Source: Leucobacter tenebrionis
Lineage (GTDB): Bacteria; Actinomycetota; Actinomycetes; Actinomycetales; Microbacteriaceae
Length of the DNA: 64,000 nucleotides
NCBI RefSeq assembly: GCF_019884725.1
Contig: NZ_CP082322.1
Coordinates: forward strand, 2,480,001 to 2,544,000
Direction: 5' to 3'
Under the pieces are notes generated by a model that ran no database searches, was not told the DNA's origin, and was given only the letters and a program-made list of their open reading frames with translations. Position numbers and translations under genes: made by a program. Below are positions 8,234 to 17,548 of this stretch, one piece after another. Within the stretch, counting starts at the first letter, position 1. Every line of letters begins with the position of its first letter.

Positions 8234-9040
8234 GTGATCACCGCGAGCGCCCTGCTGCCCCAGGACGCCGACTGGACCGTACTCGTGCTGCTCCTCGCGG
8301 CGGCTTTCGCCGCGGGGTGGATCGACGCGGTGGTCGGCGGCGGCGGCCTGCTGCAACTGCCCGCGCTGCTGCTCGTGCCCGGCATCACCCCGGTGCAGGC
8401 GCTCGCCACCAACAAGCTGGCGTCGGTGTTCGGCACCGCGACGAGCAGTGCGACCTACTACCGGAAGGTGCGGCCGAGCCTGCGCACGGCCCTGCCCATG
8501 GCGGGGATCGCGCTGCTCGGCGCATTCGGCGGCGCCTCGGTCGCGGCGTTCCTGCCCGCGACGCTTTTCAAGCCCATCATCGTGATCGCGCTGGTCGCGG
8601 TCGCGCTCATCACGCTCTTCAAGCCCGCCCTCGGCGCCGTCACGCGGCTCAAGTACAGCGGGCGGCGCCACGTGGTCATCGCGGGCGCGACGGGTGCCGC
8701 CATCGGGTTCTACGACGGCGTGCTGGGGCCGGGCACCGGCACGTTCCTCGTGATCGCGCTCGTCGGACTGCTCGGGTACGACTTCTTGCAGGCGAGCGCG
8801 AAGGCGAAGATCGTCAACTTCGCCACGAACGCCGGCGCGCTGCTCTTCTTCATCCCGCTCGGCGCCGTGCTCTGGCCGCTCGGCCTGCTCATGGGGGCCG
8901 CGAACATCGCCGGCAGCTTCCTCGGATCGCGCATGGCGATCGCGGGCGGCGCCCGTTTCGTGCGGGTGCTGTTCCTCGTCGTGGTCGGCGTGCTGATCGT
9001 GAAGCTCGGCTTCGACGTCTGGAGCGAGAACGCGGGGTGA
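8234..9040 (+). CDS. TSUP/TauE-SafE family membrane transporter
   Basis: The 268-aa protein has about eight membrane segments and the conserved GWIDAVVGGGG motif near residue 30, with ATNKLASVFGTATSS after it. A second half-repeat has GFYDGVLGPGTGTFL. This two-repeat plan marks the sulfite/organosulfonate exporter family (TauE/SafE/YfcA). It probably exports a sulfur-containing or organic anion. The GTG start at 8234 is the first in frame after AAAGG. It stands alone between hairpins. Confidence 0.88.
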   Translation: MITASALLPQDADWTVLVLLLAAAFAAGWIDAVVGGGGLLQLPALLLVPGITPVQALATNKLASVFGTATSSATYYRKVRPSLRTALPMAGIALLGAFGGASVAAFLPATLFKPIIVIALVAVALITLFKPALGAVTRLKYSGRRHVVIAGATGAAIGFYDGVLGPGTGTFLVIALVGLLGYDFLQASAKAKIVNFATNAGALLFFIPLGAVLWPLGLLMGAANIAGSFLGSRMAIAGGARFVRVLFLVVVGVLIVKLGFDVWSENAG

Positions 9041-9054
9041 GTTCGTGCTAGGCA

Positions 9055-9096
9055 CGCGAAGGGGCTCGGGATCGCGCGATCCCGAGCCCCTTCGCG
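9055..9096. terminator. perfect 42-bp palindrome, bidirectional terminator
   Basis: CGCGAAGGGGCTCGGGATCG pairs with its exact complement over the whole element. It sits between two convergent genes, 15 nt after the TSUP stop and 11 nt beyond the greA stop, and can end both transcripts. Confidence 0.8.
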
Positions 9097-9106
9097 TTCG
9101 GGCGCG

Positions 9107-9592
9107 TCAGCCCGTGTAGGTGTCGACCGCCAGGATCTTCACCGGAATGCTGTTGCCGTTGGGCGCCGTGTAGCTGGTCTCATCGCCGACGCTCATGCCC
9201 AGGATCGCGACGCCGAGGGGACTCTCGGCGCTGTAGACGTCGAGGTCCGATCCGTCTGCGAGCTCGCGGCTGCCGAGCAGGAAGCGCTCCTCGTCGCCGA
9301 AGATCTCGGCGGTGACGACGGTGCCGATCTCGACGACCCCGCTCGCCTGCGGAGCCTCGCCGACGACGGCGTGCTTCAGCAGCTCCTCGAGGTCGCGGAT
9401 GCGGGCCTCCATCTTGCCCTGCTCGTCCTTCGCGGCGTGGTAGCCGCCGTTCTCCTTGAGGTCGCCCTCCTCGCGAGCGGCCTCGATGCGCGCTGCGATG
9501 TCTTTGCGGCCCGGTCCGGCGAGTTCATCCAGTTCGGCCTTGAGCCGGTCGTAGGCTTCCTGGGTCAGCCAGGTCTGGGTGGGCTCGGCCAT
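9107..9592 (-). CDS. greA: transcription elongation factor GreA
   Basis: This 161-aa protein has the N-terminal antiparallel coiled coil with LKENGGYHAAKDEQG near residues 45-60, whose acidic tip enters the RNA polymerase secondary channel to stimulate transcript cleavage. A C-terminal FKBP-like domain ends in PNGNSIPVKILAV. Length matches the family. A GAGGAT ribosome-binding site precedes the ATG. The neighbours DUF4307 and mca reproduce the Mycobacterium Rv1080c-Rv1082 order. Confidence 0.96.
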   Translation of the reverse strand: MAEPTQTWLTQEAYDRLKAELDELAGPGRKDIAARIEAAREEGDLKENGGYHAAKDEQGKMEARIRDLEELLKHAVVGEAPQASGVVEIGTVVTAEIFGDEERFLLGSRELADGSDLDVYSAESPLGVAILGMSVGDETSYTAPNGNSIPVKILAVDTYTG

Positions 9593-9673
9593 GTCGATCC
9601 TCGTTTCCTTGGTTTTTCCGGACGTCGCAGTGCGCCGGTGCGCCGTGTGCGCGGATGCTCAGGGATACACACA

Positions 9674-9696
9674 GCGCCCTGACCGAGTCAGGGCGC
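9674..9696. repeat. 10-bp inverted repeat upstream of greA
   Basis: GCGCCCTGAC and GTCAGGGCGC flank CGA. Read on the minus strand it lies between the DUF4307 stop and greA, and it could be a terminator of the former or a leader hairpin of the latter. TATCC boxes lie on both sides. Confidence 0.4.
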
Positions 9697-9776
9697 GACA
9701 ACCAGGATACCAGCGGCGCCCGGATCGCGCCGGACGCCGCGCTGGGCGGCGCTGTGTCGTTGGGCCGCGTTGCGAT

Positions 9777-9921
9777 GCCGTGCGAACGTCGGGCTGCGGT
9801 GCGATGCCGTGCGGACGCCGGGCTGCGGTGCGATGCCGTGCGGACGCCGGGCTGCGGTGCGACGGCGTGTGGACGCCCGGCGGCGGTACGACGGCGCACG
9901 GACGTCAGCCGCATGGATGCC
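9777..9921. repeat. 29-bp tandem repeat array (about five units)
   Basis: Units start at 9777, 9806, 9835, 9864 and 9893 with an exact 29-bp period. The consensus begins GCCGTGCGGACGCCGGGCTG and ends CGGTGCGAT. The central units are nearly identical and the outer ones diverge. The period is not a multiple of three and the array is intergenic, so it looks like a minisatellite. The rest of the 9593-9952 gap holds only the inverted repeat at 9674. Confidence 0.8.
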
Positions 9922-9952
9922 GCGCGCCCGCCCGCCCGCAGAGCCGGAGCGC

Positions 9953-10468
9953 TCAGCCCCGCTCGACCACCCAGCACTCGCGCGCGGTGGCCGCGGTGGC
10001 GGGATTGGTGGTGATGAGGCGGGTGGTGACGGCGTGCGTGTGCTCGTCGGTGAGGGGCAGTTCGACGATCTTCCACCCGACGGTCGCCTTCGCCTCGTTG
10101 AGGGCCTCGACGGCGCACGCGACAGGGGTGCGGGGAGGCGCGCTCACCTCGAACTTCACGTCGAGGGAGAAGTCGCTCGCCCGGGTGAAGCCGATGTCCT
10201 GCCACGAGACTCGGTTGGTGTTCTGCCAACCGCTGAAGAGCAGGAAGCCGATGCCGGCGAGCACCAGCAGGGCGGCGGCGATCCACGCGAAGCGGCGGTC
10301 GATGCTGCGACGCCGGCCGGTGCCGTAGCGGTCTTCGAGGGCCTGCCTCTGATCCGCGGAGCCGGCGGACGCGGAGGCAGCCTCAGCCCCGGAGGCTGCC
10401 GCATCCGCCGACTCCGGACCGCGCGAGGGATCGGGGTCCGTCGCCCGCGCTGCCGCCGCATCCAACAC
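9953..10468 (-). CDS. DUF4307 membrane protein
   Basis: I place the start at GTG 10468 because a GGAGG sits 5 nt before it; the longer open frame upstream has no such signal. The 171-aa product has an Ala/Ser-rich cytosolic N-terminus, the motif LEDRYGTGRRRS followed by one membrane span (FAWIAAALLVLAGIGFLLF), and an extracytoplasmic domain containing one Cys near the middle and one near the end (VACAVEAL and RECWVVE). This is the pattern of the actinobacterial DUF4307 family (Rv1081c-like). Its function is unknown. It is divergent from mca. Confidence 0.85.
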   Translation of the reverse strand: MLDAAAARATDPDPSRGPESADAAASGAEAASASAGSADQRQALEDRYGTGRRRSIDRRFAWIAAALLVLAGIGFLLFSGWQNTNRVSWQDIGFTRASDFSLDVKFEVSAPPRTPVACAVEALNEAKATVGWKIVELPLTDEHTHAVTTRLITTNPATAATARECWVVERG

Positions 10469-10553
10469 GGGAACCTCCGATTCGCACTGGGTAAACTGTG
10501 TGATCGTTGCCAGCGTACCGGGATCCGCCCGGGAAGCGCGTGAGAGGACCCGC

Positions 10554-11420
10554 ATGACTCTGAGGTTGATCGCGGTGCACGCCCACCCCGACGATGAATC
10601 GAGCAAGGGCGCCGCGACCTATGCGCACTACCTCGCCCAGGGCGTCGAGGTGCTGATCGTCAGCTGCACCGGGGGCGAGCGCGGCGACGTGCTCAACGAT
10701 CTCGTCGCTCGGGACCCGAAGAGCCGCCGCGATCTGGCGGGGCTGCGCCGCGAGGAGATGCAGAACGCGCAGCGCATCATCGGGTTCGAGCACCGTTGGC
10801 TCGGCTACCAGGATTCCGGGCTGCCCGACGAGGGGGATCCCGTGCCTCCCGGGTCGTTCGCCGATATCCCCGCCGAGGTGTCGGCCGAGGCTCTCGTGCG
10901 CGTGGTGCGCGAGTTCCGCCCGCACGTGATGATCACGTACAACGAGCAGGGCGGCTACCCCCACCCCGACCACATCCGGTGCCACGACGTGAGCCGCATC
11001 GCCTGGGAGCGCTCTGGCGATCCCGCCGCGTACCCCGATGCAGGTCAGCCCTGGAGCATCAAGAAGCTCTACTACGAGGAGATCTTCAACGCCGAGCGCG
11101 TGAACACGGTCTACCAGTGGCTGCTCGATCACGAGCCCGAGTCGCCCCTGATCGAGCAGCTCTCGGAGGTCAGGGAGCGGATGTCGAAGCGCGCCTATCG
11201 CGGCACCGCGAAGATCGAGGTCGGACGGTTCTTCGACCGGCGCGATGAGGCGCTGCGCGCGCATGCGAGCCAGGTGCCGCCCGACAGCGCGTTCTTCTTC
11301 TGGCCCAACGAGCTGCAGCGGCAGGCATGGCCGTTCGAGGATTACCGGCTCGCGGCGTCGCGCGTGGCGACGAGCGAGTTCGAGGCCGATCTATTCCAAG
11401 GAATCGAGGAGGGCGCGTGA
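10554..11420 (+). CDS. mca: mycothiol S-conjugate amidase Mca
   Basis: The ATG at 10554 follows GAGAGGA. The 288-aa enzyme belongs to the LmbE-like zinc hydrolases, with metal-binding HAHPDDE near residue 8 and a second metal ligand in HPDHIRCHD. HAHPDDESSKGAAT is specific to Mca rather than to the related MshB deacetylase. It cleaves mycothiol-toxin conjugates to a mercapturic acid that is exported plus GlcN-inositol that is recycled. Its presence indicates mycothiol-based redox chemistry. The stop overlaps the next start as GTGA. Confidence 0.93.
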   Translation: MTLRLIAVHAHPDDESSKGAATYAHYLAQGVEVLIVSCTGGERGDVLNDLVARDPKSRRDLAGLRREEMQNAQRIIGFEHRWLGYQDSGLPDEGDPVPPGSFADIPAEVSAEALVRVVREFRPHVMITYNEQGGYPHPDHIRCHDVSRIAWERSGDPAAYPDAGQPWSIKKLYYEEIFNAERVNTVYQWLLDHEPESPLIEQLSEVRERMSKRAYRGTAKIEVGRFFDRRDEALRAHASQVPPDSAFFFWPNELQRQAWPFEDYRLAASRVATSEFEADLFQGIEEGA

Positions 11421-11689
11421 GCGTGTGGAGTGTGGTGGCGCGAGTCGCCGAGGAGACCACGGAGTTCGACCCCGACAAGGTGACGCCGGGGTTCGAGGGC
11501 TTCGTGTTCACCGGTCTCATGGCGGCGGGCATCATCGTGCTCGGCTTCCTGCTGGTGGGGCGGCTGCGCCGGAACGCGTACCGCCACGAGGTGCGCGAGG
11601 AGATCGAGCGGGAGCTCGGGGAGAACGGCGATTCGGGGGAGAGCGGCGGATCCGCCGGGCGTGATCCCGAATCCGACCCGCGGGGCTGA
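11417..11689 (+). CDS. small single-span membrane protein downstream of mca
   Basis: The GTG at 11417 overlaps the mca stop (GTGA), which decides this start. The 90-aa product has a short outside N-terminus, one membrane span (FTGLMAAGIIVLGFLLVGRL) and a charged tail rich in Glu, Gly and Ser. Small membrane proteins occupy this place next to mca in other actinobacteria (Rv1083-like). No enzymatic motif is visible, and coupling to mca suggests a linked but unknown role. Confidence 0.75.
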   Translation: MSVWSVVARVAEETTEFDPDKVTPGFEGFVFTGLMAAGIIVLGFLLVGRLRRNAYRHEVREEIERELGENGDSGESGGSAGRDPESDPRG

Positions 11690-11695
11690 ATCTCA

Positions 11696-13819
<2,124 letters not shown>

Positions 13820-13854
13820 AGCGTCACCGAGCGGCGCGCTACCTCACGCCAGCG

Positions 13855-14060
13855 CTCGGCGATCCTGCGCTGTTCGCGATCGGTGGTCCCCGATCCGCCA
13901 TCCGCGCTCCGCCCTCCGCCACCCAACCCGCGCTCCGCCACCTAAACCAGGAACCGCGATCTGCGCTCCGCGATCGGTGATCCGCGATCCTCTACCCAAC
14001 CTGCCATCCGCGATCCACGCTCGGCGATCCCTCCACCCGACCCGCCTGCCGTCGCCCGCC
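13855..14060. repeat. C-rich degenerate repeat tract (left arm of compound element 1)
   Basis: The plus strand is dominated by short variants of GATCCGC, GCGCTCCGCC and CCACCCAACC. No open frame here has a credible start. It directly precedes the palindrome at 14069, after which the strand bias flips to G-rich. Confidence 0.55.
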
Positions 14061-14068
14061 CTTCAAAC

Positions 14069-14128
14069 ACCGATTCGCCTTCAAGCACATCGATTCCCGG
14101 GATTCGATGTGCTTGAAGGCGAATCGGT
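14069..14128. repeat. 25-bp-arm palindrome, copy 1 of a two-member family
   Basis: Arms at 14069-14093 and 14104-14128 are perfect complements around a 10-nt centre. The left arm contains GCCTTCAAGCACATCGA. The element at 37701-37764 has the same arm with about 21 of 25 positions identical. Confidence 0.85.
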
Positions 14129-14335
14129 ATCGGAAAGAGGGCGGGGAGGCAGGGTCGCGGGCGGGAGGCAGGGCGGCAAGGTTACGAGGAGGGGCGGTGT
14201 CGCAGGGAGGCGGTGTCGGAAGTAGGGGCGGTGTCGCGGGGAGGCGGGGTCGCAAGGAGGGGCGGGCTCGCGAGGAGGGGCGGTGCCGCGGGGAGGCAGG
14301 GTCGCAAGGGGGGCAGGATCGGAAGGGCGAGCCGG
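14129..14335. repeat. G-rich degenerate tandem repeats (right arm of compound element 1)
   Basis: Units resembling GGGAGGCGGGGTCGCAAGGA recur about seven times with a spacing near 30 bp. Together with the C-rich tract and palindrome this fills the 605-bp gap between recQ and the lipoprotein gene. Confidence 0.65.
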
Positions 14336-14424
14336 ATCACCTCCCGAACCTGTGACTAGACTGAGAAGGTCACATTCCGGCCTGGCGAACCTCAGGCGGG
14401 AAACGCACTACCGGGGGGAACCAG

Positions 14425-14910
14425 ATGAAGATCACCACGATCGCACGCGTCGGCGGCGCGCTCGCCGCAGCCGCGCTCACGGTCTCGCTCGCGGCCTGCT
14501 CTGGGGGACAGAGAGTCGCGGACGCGTGCAGCAGCGCAAGCGAGGCCATGCAAGAGGTCAACGCGAACACGAACAGCATCATGCAGGAGGCCATGGCGGG
14601 CGACGCCGACTACGCCGAGCTGTTCAAGCCGGTGCAGGAGGCCCTCTCCGACGCCGAGAAAAAGGTCACGAACGAGGAGGTCCTCACCCCGCTGAGCAAG
14701 GTGAGCTCCGAGTTCGACGGTCTCGTCGAGCAGCTCTCGGGCCTCGAGATCCCGAACATGGACGAGATCGACCCGACCGATCCCGCGGCCATGGAAGACA
14801 TCGAGAAGATGCAGGCCGACCTCGAGGAGGCCTCCGCTTCGATGCAGGAGCGCGCCGACGCCCTGACGAAGGCGAGTCAGGATCTCGCCGAGGTGTGCAA
14901 CGTCGGCTGA
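14425..14910 (+). CDS. hypothetical lipoprotein with helical charged domain
   Basis: The 161-aa protein has a clear lipoprotein signal: MKITTIARVGGALAAAAL, then SLAAC at the cleavage site. The mature part is acidic and almost entirely helix-forming, rich in Ala, Glu, Asp and Met, with segments such as MQADLEEASASMQERADAL that look coiled-coil. Two Cys, one near the mature N-terminus and one four residues from the end, could form a disulfide. I do not recognise a family. An upstream GGGGGG tract ends 5 nt before the ATG. It stands alone and ends at a strong hairpin. Confidence 0.8.
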   Translation: MKITTIARVGGALAAAALTVSLAACSGGQRVADACSSASEAMQEVNANTNSIMQEAMAGDADYAELFKPVQEALSDAEKKVTNEEVLTPLSKVSSEFDGLVEQLSGLEIPNMDEIDPTDPAAMEDIEKMQADLEEASASMQERADALTKASQDLAEVCNVG

Positions 14911-14925
14911 TCCGAAGTGATGCCG

Positions 14926-14962
14926 GCTCGACCCCGTCTACCTCAGGTAGACGGGGTCGAGC
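14926..14962. terminator. 37-bp palindrome at the hemolysin III stop, bidirectional terminator
   Basis: GCTCGACCCCGTCTACCT pairs perfectly with AGGTAGACGGGGTCGAGC around one base. It contains the last codons and stop of the minus-strand gene, so one DNA element serves as coding end and as terminator for both convergent genes. Confidence 0.8.
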
Positions 14963-15753
14963 GCTACCAGCAGGGCCGCGGTCCAGTGGCAGAGGAACGC
15001 GAGCACCGTCAGTGCGTGGAAGATCTCGTGGAAGCCGAACACGCCGGGCACGAGGTTCGGCCGCTTGAGCCCGTACACGACCGAACCGAGCGTGTAGAGC
15101 AGGCCTCCCACGATCACGAGCACCATCGCGCCGGGGCTCGCGTGGTAGATGTCGACGATGAACATCACGGCCGCCCACCCGAGCAGCACGTACAGGGGCA
15201 CGTAGAGCCAGCGCGGGGCCCCGATCCAGAACACCCTGAAGCCGATGCCGAGCAGCGCCCCGGCCCAGACGAGCACGAGCAGCAGCACACCCTTGTCGAG
15301 GGGCAGCGCGAGCAGCGCGATCGGTGTGTAGGTGCCGGCGATCAGCAGGAAGATGTTCGCGTGGTCGAGGCGCCTGAACACCTGCTTGGTGCTGGGCTTC
15401 CAGTTGAAGCGGTGGTACAGCGCCGAGACGCCGAAGAGCAGCATGCTCGAGAGCATGTAGATCGCGGCCGCCCACTTCGCCACGGGGCCGTGCGCGAGTG
15501 AGATGAGCACGATGCCGGCGGCCGTCGCCACCGGGAACATGCCCGCGTGGATCCATCCGCGCCAGCGCGGTTTCGGTTCGGTCGCGGGGGTGGGGATCGG
15601 CTCGTCCGACGGCGCGCCTCGCGGCGCATCGCGGGGATGGTCGAGCGCGTCGGCGAGCAGCGGCAGCGACAGCCTGTCGGGCTCGGGGAACGGGCGTCGA
15701 TCGCCGGGCTCGGAAACTGGGTGGGAGGCCTCGGGGGAGCCGTTCGTGCTCAT
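14938..15753 (-). CDS. hemolysin III / PAQR-family membrane protein (TrhA type)
   Basis: The 271-aa product has a Pro/Arg-rich cytosolic N-terminus of about 65 residues and then seven membrane segments. PAQR landmarks are visible, such as SALYHRFNW in the first loop, GTYTPIALL, and FHEIFHALTVLAFLCHW with metal-binding-type His residues. The family includes the TrhA membrane-homeostasis proteins. Rv1085c is the positional equivalent next to the short-chain prenyl transferase. A TACACT -10 box lies 6 nt before the ATG and predicts a leaderless mRNA, with an operator-like palindrome on top of it. Confidence 0.88.
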   Translation of the reverse strand: MSTNGSPEASHPVSEPGDRRPFPEPDRLSLPLLADALDHPRDAPRGAPSDEPIPTPATEPKPRWRGWIHAGMFPVATAAGIVLISLAHGPVAKWAAAIYMLSSMLLFGVSALYHRFNWKPSTKQVFRRLDHANIFLLIAGTYTPIALLALPLDKGVLLLVLVWAGALLGIGFRVFWIGAPRWLYVPLYVLLGWAAVMFIVDIYHASPGAMVLVIVGGLLYTLGSVVYGLKRPNLVPGVFGFHEIFHALTVLAFLCHWTAALLVALDPVYLR

Positions 15754-15759
15754 CTTTCG

Positions 15760-15776
15760 AGTGTATGGTCCATACA
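15760..15776 (-). promoter_or_regulatory. leaderless -10 of hemolysin III overlapped by a 15-bp palindrome
   Basis: On the minus strand TACACT (15765-15760) lies 6 nt from the ATG. TGTATGG-T-CCATACA (15762-15776) is a perfect palindrome that overlaps this box and has the size and symmetry of TetR-type operators. The cognate regulator is not adjacent. Confidence 0.6.
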
Positions 15777-15843
15777 GTTCTGCCGGGGCATATATGTGGG
15801 GATCCCCAGGCGGGCGCCCCGCGAACCCTCACCGCGCAGGCGA

Positions 15844-15849
15844 TACACT
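15844..15849 (+). promoter_or_regulatory. -10 box of the prenyl transferase, leaderless
   Basis: TACACT is followed by 6 nt and the GTG at 15856, so transcription should begin at or next to the start codon. No ribosome-binding site is possible on such an mRNA. Confidence 0.6.
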
Positions 15850-15855
15850 CTGAGG

Positions 15856-16641
15856 GTGAACGCCCAGCCCACGACGCCGCGCGCCGGACTGCTCTACCGG
15901 CTGTATCAGCGACGCCTGCGCCGGGAGATCGATCCTCGCCGCGTTCCGCAGCACATCGCGGTGATCGTCGACGGCAATCGGCGCTGGGCCAAGCAGCGGT
16001 TGCAGGAGCGGGCGGCGTTCGGGCACCGCGCGGGCGCGCAGAAGGTGCTCGAGTTTCTGAGCTGGTGCGAGGACGCCGGCGTCGGCACGGCGACGCTGTA
16101 CCTGCTCTCGGCGGACAATCTGCGGGCGCGGGATCGCCAGGAGCTCGAGGATCTCTTCGGCATCATCGCCGGGCTCGCCGCCGAGCTCGCCGAGAACCCG
16201 CGCTGGCGCGTCAAGCACGTCGGCTCCTGCGACGGGCTCTCGCCCGAGCTGGCAGGTGCGCTGCGCGAGGCCGAGCAGCGCACCCTCGATCACGAGGGGC
16301 TGCACATCAACCTCGCCGTCGGATACGGCGGCCGCAGCGAGATCACCGCGGCCGTGCGCGACATCATCTCCGAGCATCAGGCCGCCGGCGGCACGATCGA
16401 CACGCTCGCCGAGCACCTCACCCCCGAGAGCATCGGCGAGCACCTGTGGACGCGCGGCCAGGCCGATCCCGACCTCGTGATCCGCACCTCGGGCGAGCAG
16501 CGCCTCAGCGACTTCATGATCTGGCAGTCGGCGCACTCCGAGTTCTACTTCGTCGAGGCACTGTACCCAGACCTGCGCGAGGTCGACTTCCTGCGTGCGC
16601 TGCGCGACTACTCGTCGCGGCAGCGCCGGATGGGGGGCTGA
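15856..16641 (+). CDS. uppS: (2Z)-type isoprenyl diphosphate synthase (short-chain Z-prenyl transferase)
   Basis: The 261-aa cis-prenyl transferase has the diphosphate-binding VIVDGNRRWAKQ motif, FGHRAGA, and the C-terminal signature DLVIRTSGEQRLSDFMIWQ. It condenses isopentenyl diphosphate in Z configuration toward polyprenyl lipid carriers. The pairing with hemolysin III matches Rv1085c/Rv1086, where Rv1086 makes short Z,E-farnesyl diphosphate, so a short-chain product is likely and the symbol is used only loosely. GTG 15856 is chosen because a -10 box lies 6 nt upstream. Confidence 0.9.
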   Translation: MNAQPTTPRAGLLYRLYQRRLRREIDPRRVPQHIAVIVDGNRRWAKQRLQERAAFGHRAGAQKVLEFLSWCEDAGVGTATLYLLSADNLRARDRQELEDLFGIIAGLAAELAENPRWRVKHVGSCDGLSPELAGALREAEQRTLDHEGLHINLAVGYGGRSEITAAVRDIISEHQAAGGTIDTLAEHLTPESIGEHLWTRGQADPDLVIRTSGEQRLSDFMIWQSAHSEFYFVEALYPDLREVDFLRALRDYSSRQRRMGG

Positions 16642-16642
16642 C

Positions 16643-17488
16643 ATGAGCACCGGTGCGCGCGGATCACGGGACGCGAGCCTGCCCGACCTGGGCGGGCAGC
16701 GGGTGCTGATCACCGGCGCCTCCGGCGGGATCGGGGGCGGGATCGCGCGGCGCTTCGCCGCGGCCGGTGCTCGCGTCGCCGTGCACTATCGGGGCGCATC
16801 GTCGGCGTCGGTCGACACCGCCTTCCGCCTGGTGGAGGAGCTGCGCGAGCACGGCTCCGACGCCGTCGCGGTGCGCGCCGATCTGGGGGAGACGGGAGCC
16901 GCGGCGCGGCTCGTGGAGGAGACGGTGCGGGCGCTCGGGGGCCTCGACGGGCTCGTGAACAACGCCGGCATCCAGCCGCTCGCGCTTCTCGCCGAGACGT
17001 CGCGCGAGGAGTGGGACGAGGTGCTCGCGACCAATCTCGGCGCGGTGTTCGAGCTGTCGCAGGCGGCGGCTGCCGCGATGCGGGCCCCGGGGCCTCATGA
17101 GTCCCCTGATCCTGTCGAGGGGGGCCGCCCGAACCGCTGGATCACGCACATCGCCTCGATCGAGGCGAGCCGGCCCGCCGCTGCGCACGCGCACTACGCG
17201 GTCGCGAAGGCCGGGCTCGTGATGCACGCGCGCGCGGCCGCTCTGGAGCTCGGAGAGGCCGGGATCCGGGTCAACACGGTGTCGCCGGGGCTCGTGGAGC
17301 GGCCGGGGCTCGCCGAGGCGTGGCCCGAGGGGGTCGAGAGCTGGATCTCGCATGCCCCGCTGGGCCGCCTCGCCACGCCCGCCGACATCGGCAACGCGTG
17401 CGTGCTGCTGGCGTCGCCGGCGGCCTCGTTCATCACGGGGCAGGATCTCGCGGTCGACGGCGGCATGCTCGCCACCCCCGGGTGGTAG
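16643..17488 (+). CDS. short-chain dehydrogenase/reductase
   Basis: The 281-aa protein is a classical SDR with the cofactor motif TGASGGIGGGIA near residue 25, NNAG near 112, catalytic Ser in HIASIEAS and YxxxK as YAVAK. The C-terminus has the usual FITGQDLAVDGG segment. Arg near the cofactor loop (VHYRG) suggests NADP preference. ATG 16643 begins one base after the uppS stop, so the two are probably co-transcribed. The substrate is unknown. Confidence 0.88.
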   Translation: MSTGARGSRDASLPDLGGQRVLITGASGGIGGGIARRFAAAGARVAVHYRGASSASVDTAFRLVEELREHGSDAVAVRADLGETGAAARLVEETVRALGGLDGLVNNAGIQPLALLAETSREEWDEVLATNLGAVFELSQAAAAAMRAPGPHESPDPVEGGRPNRWITHIASIEASRPAAAHAHYAVAKAGLVMHARAAALELGEAGIRVNTVSPGLVERPGLAEAWPEGVESWISHAPLGRLATPADIGNACVLLASPAASFITGQDLAVDGGMLATPGW

Positions 17489-17548
17489 CGGATCGTCGTG
17501 CCCGTCCGAGGCTGGCGATACAGTGGGCGTGGATCACAGGGAGGCGCG

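Noticed and set aside
9777-9921. Possible CRISPR array because the repeat length is 29 bp
   Set aside because: The units are directly contiguous with no spacers, and no cas genes are present in the window.
10469-10606. N-terminal extension of the DUF4307 protein upstream of GTG 10468
   Set aside because: The extension overlaps the mca promoter and start region, while GGAGG at the right distance marks the GTG at 10468.
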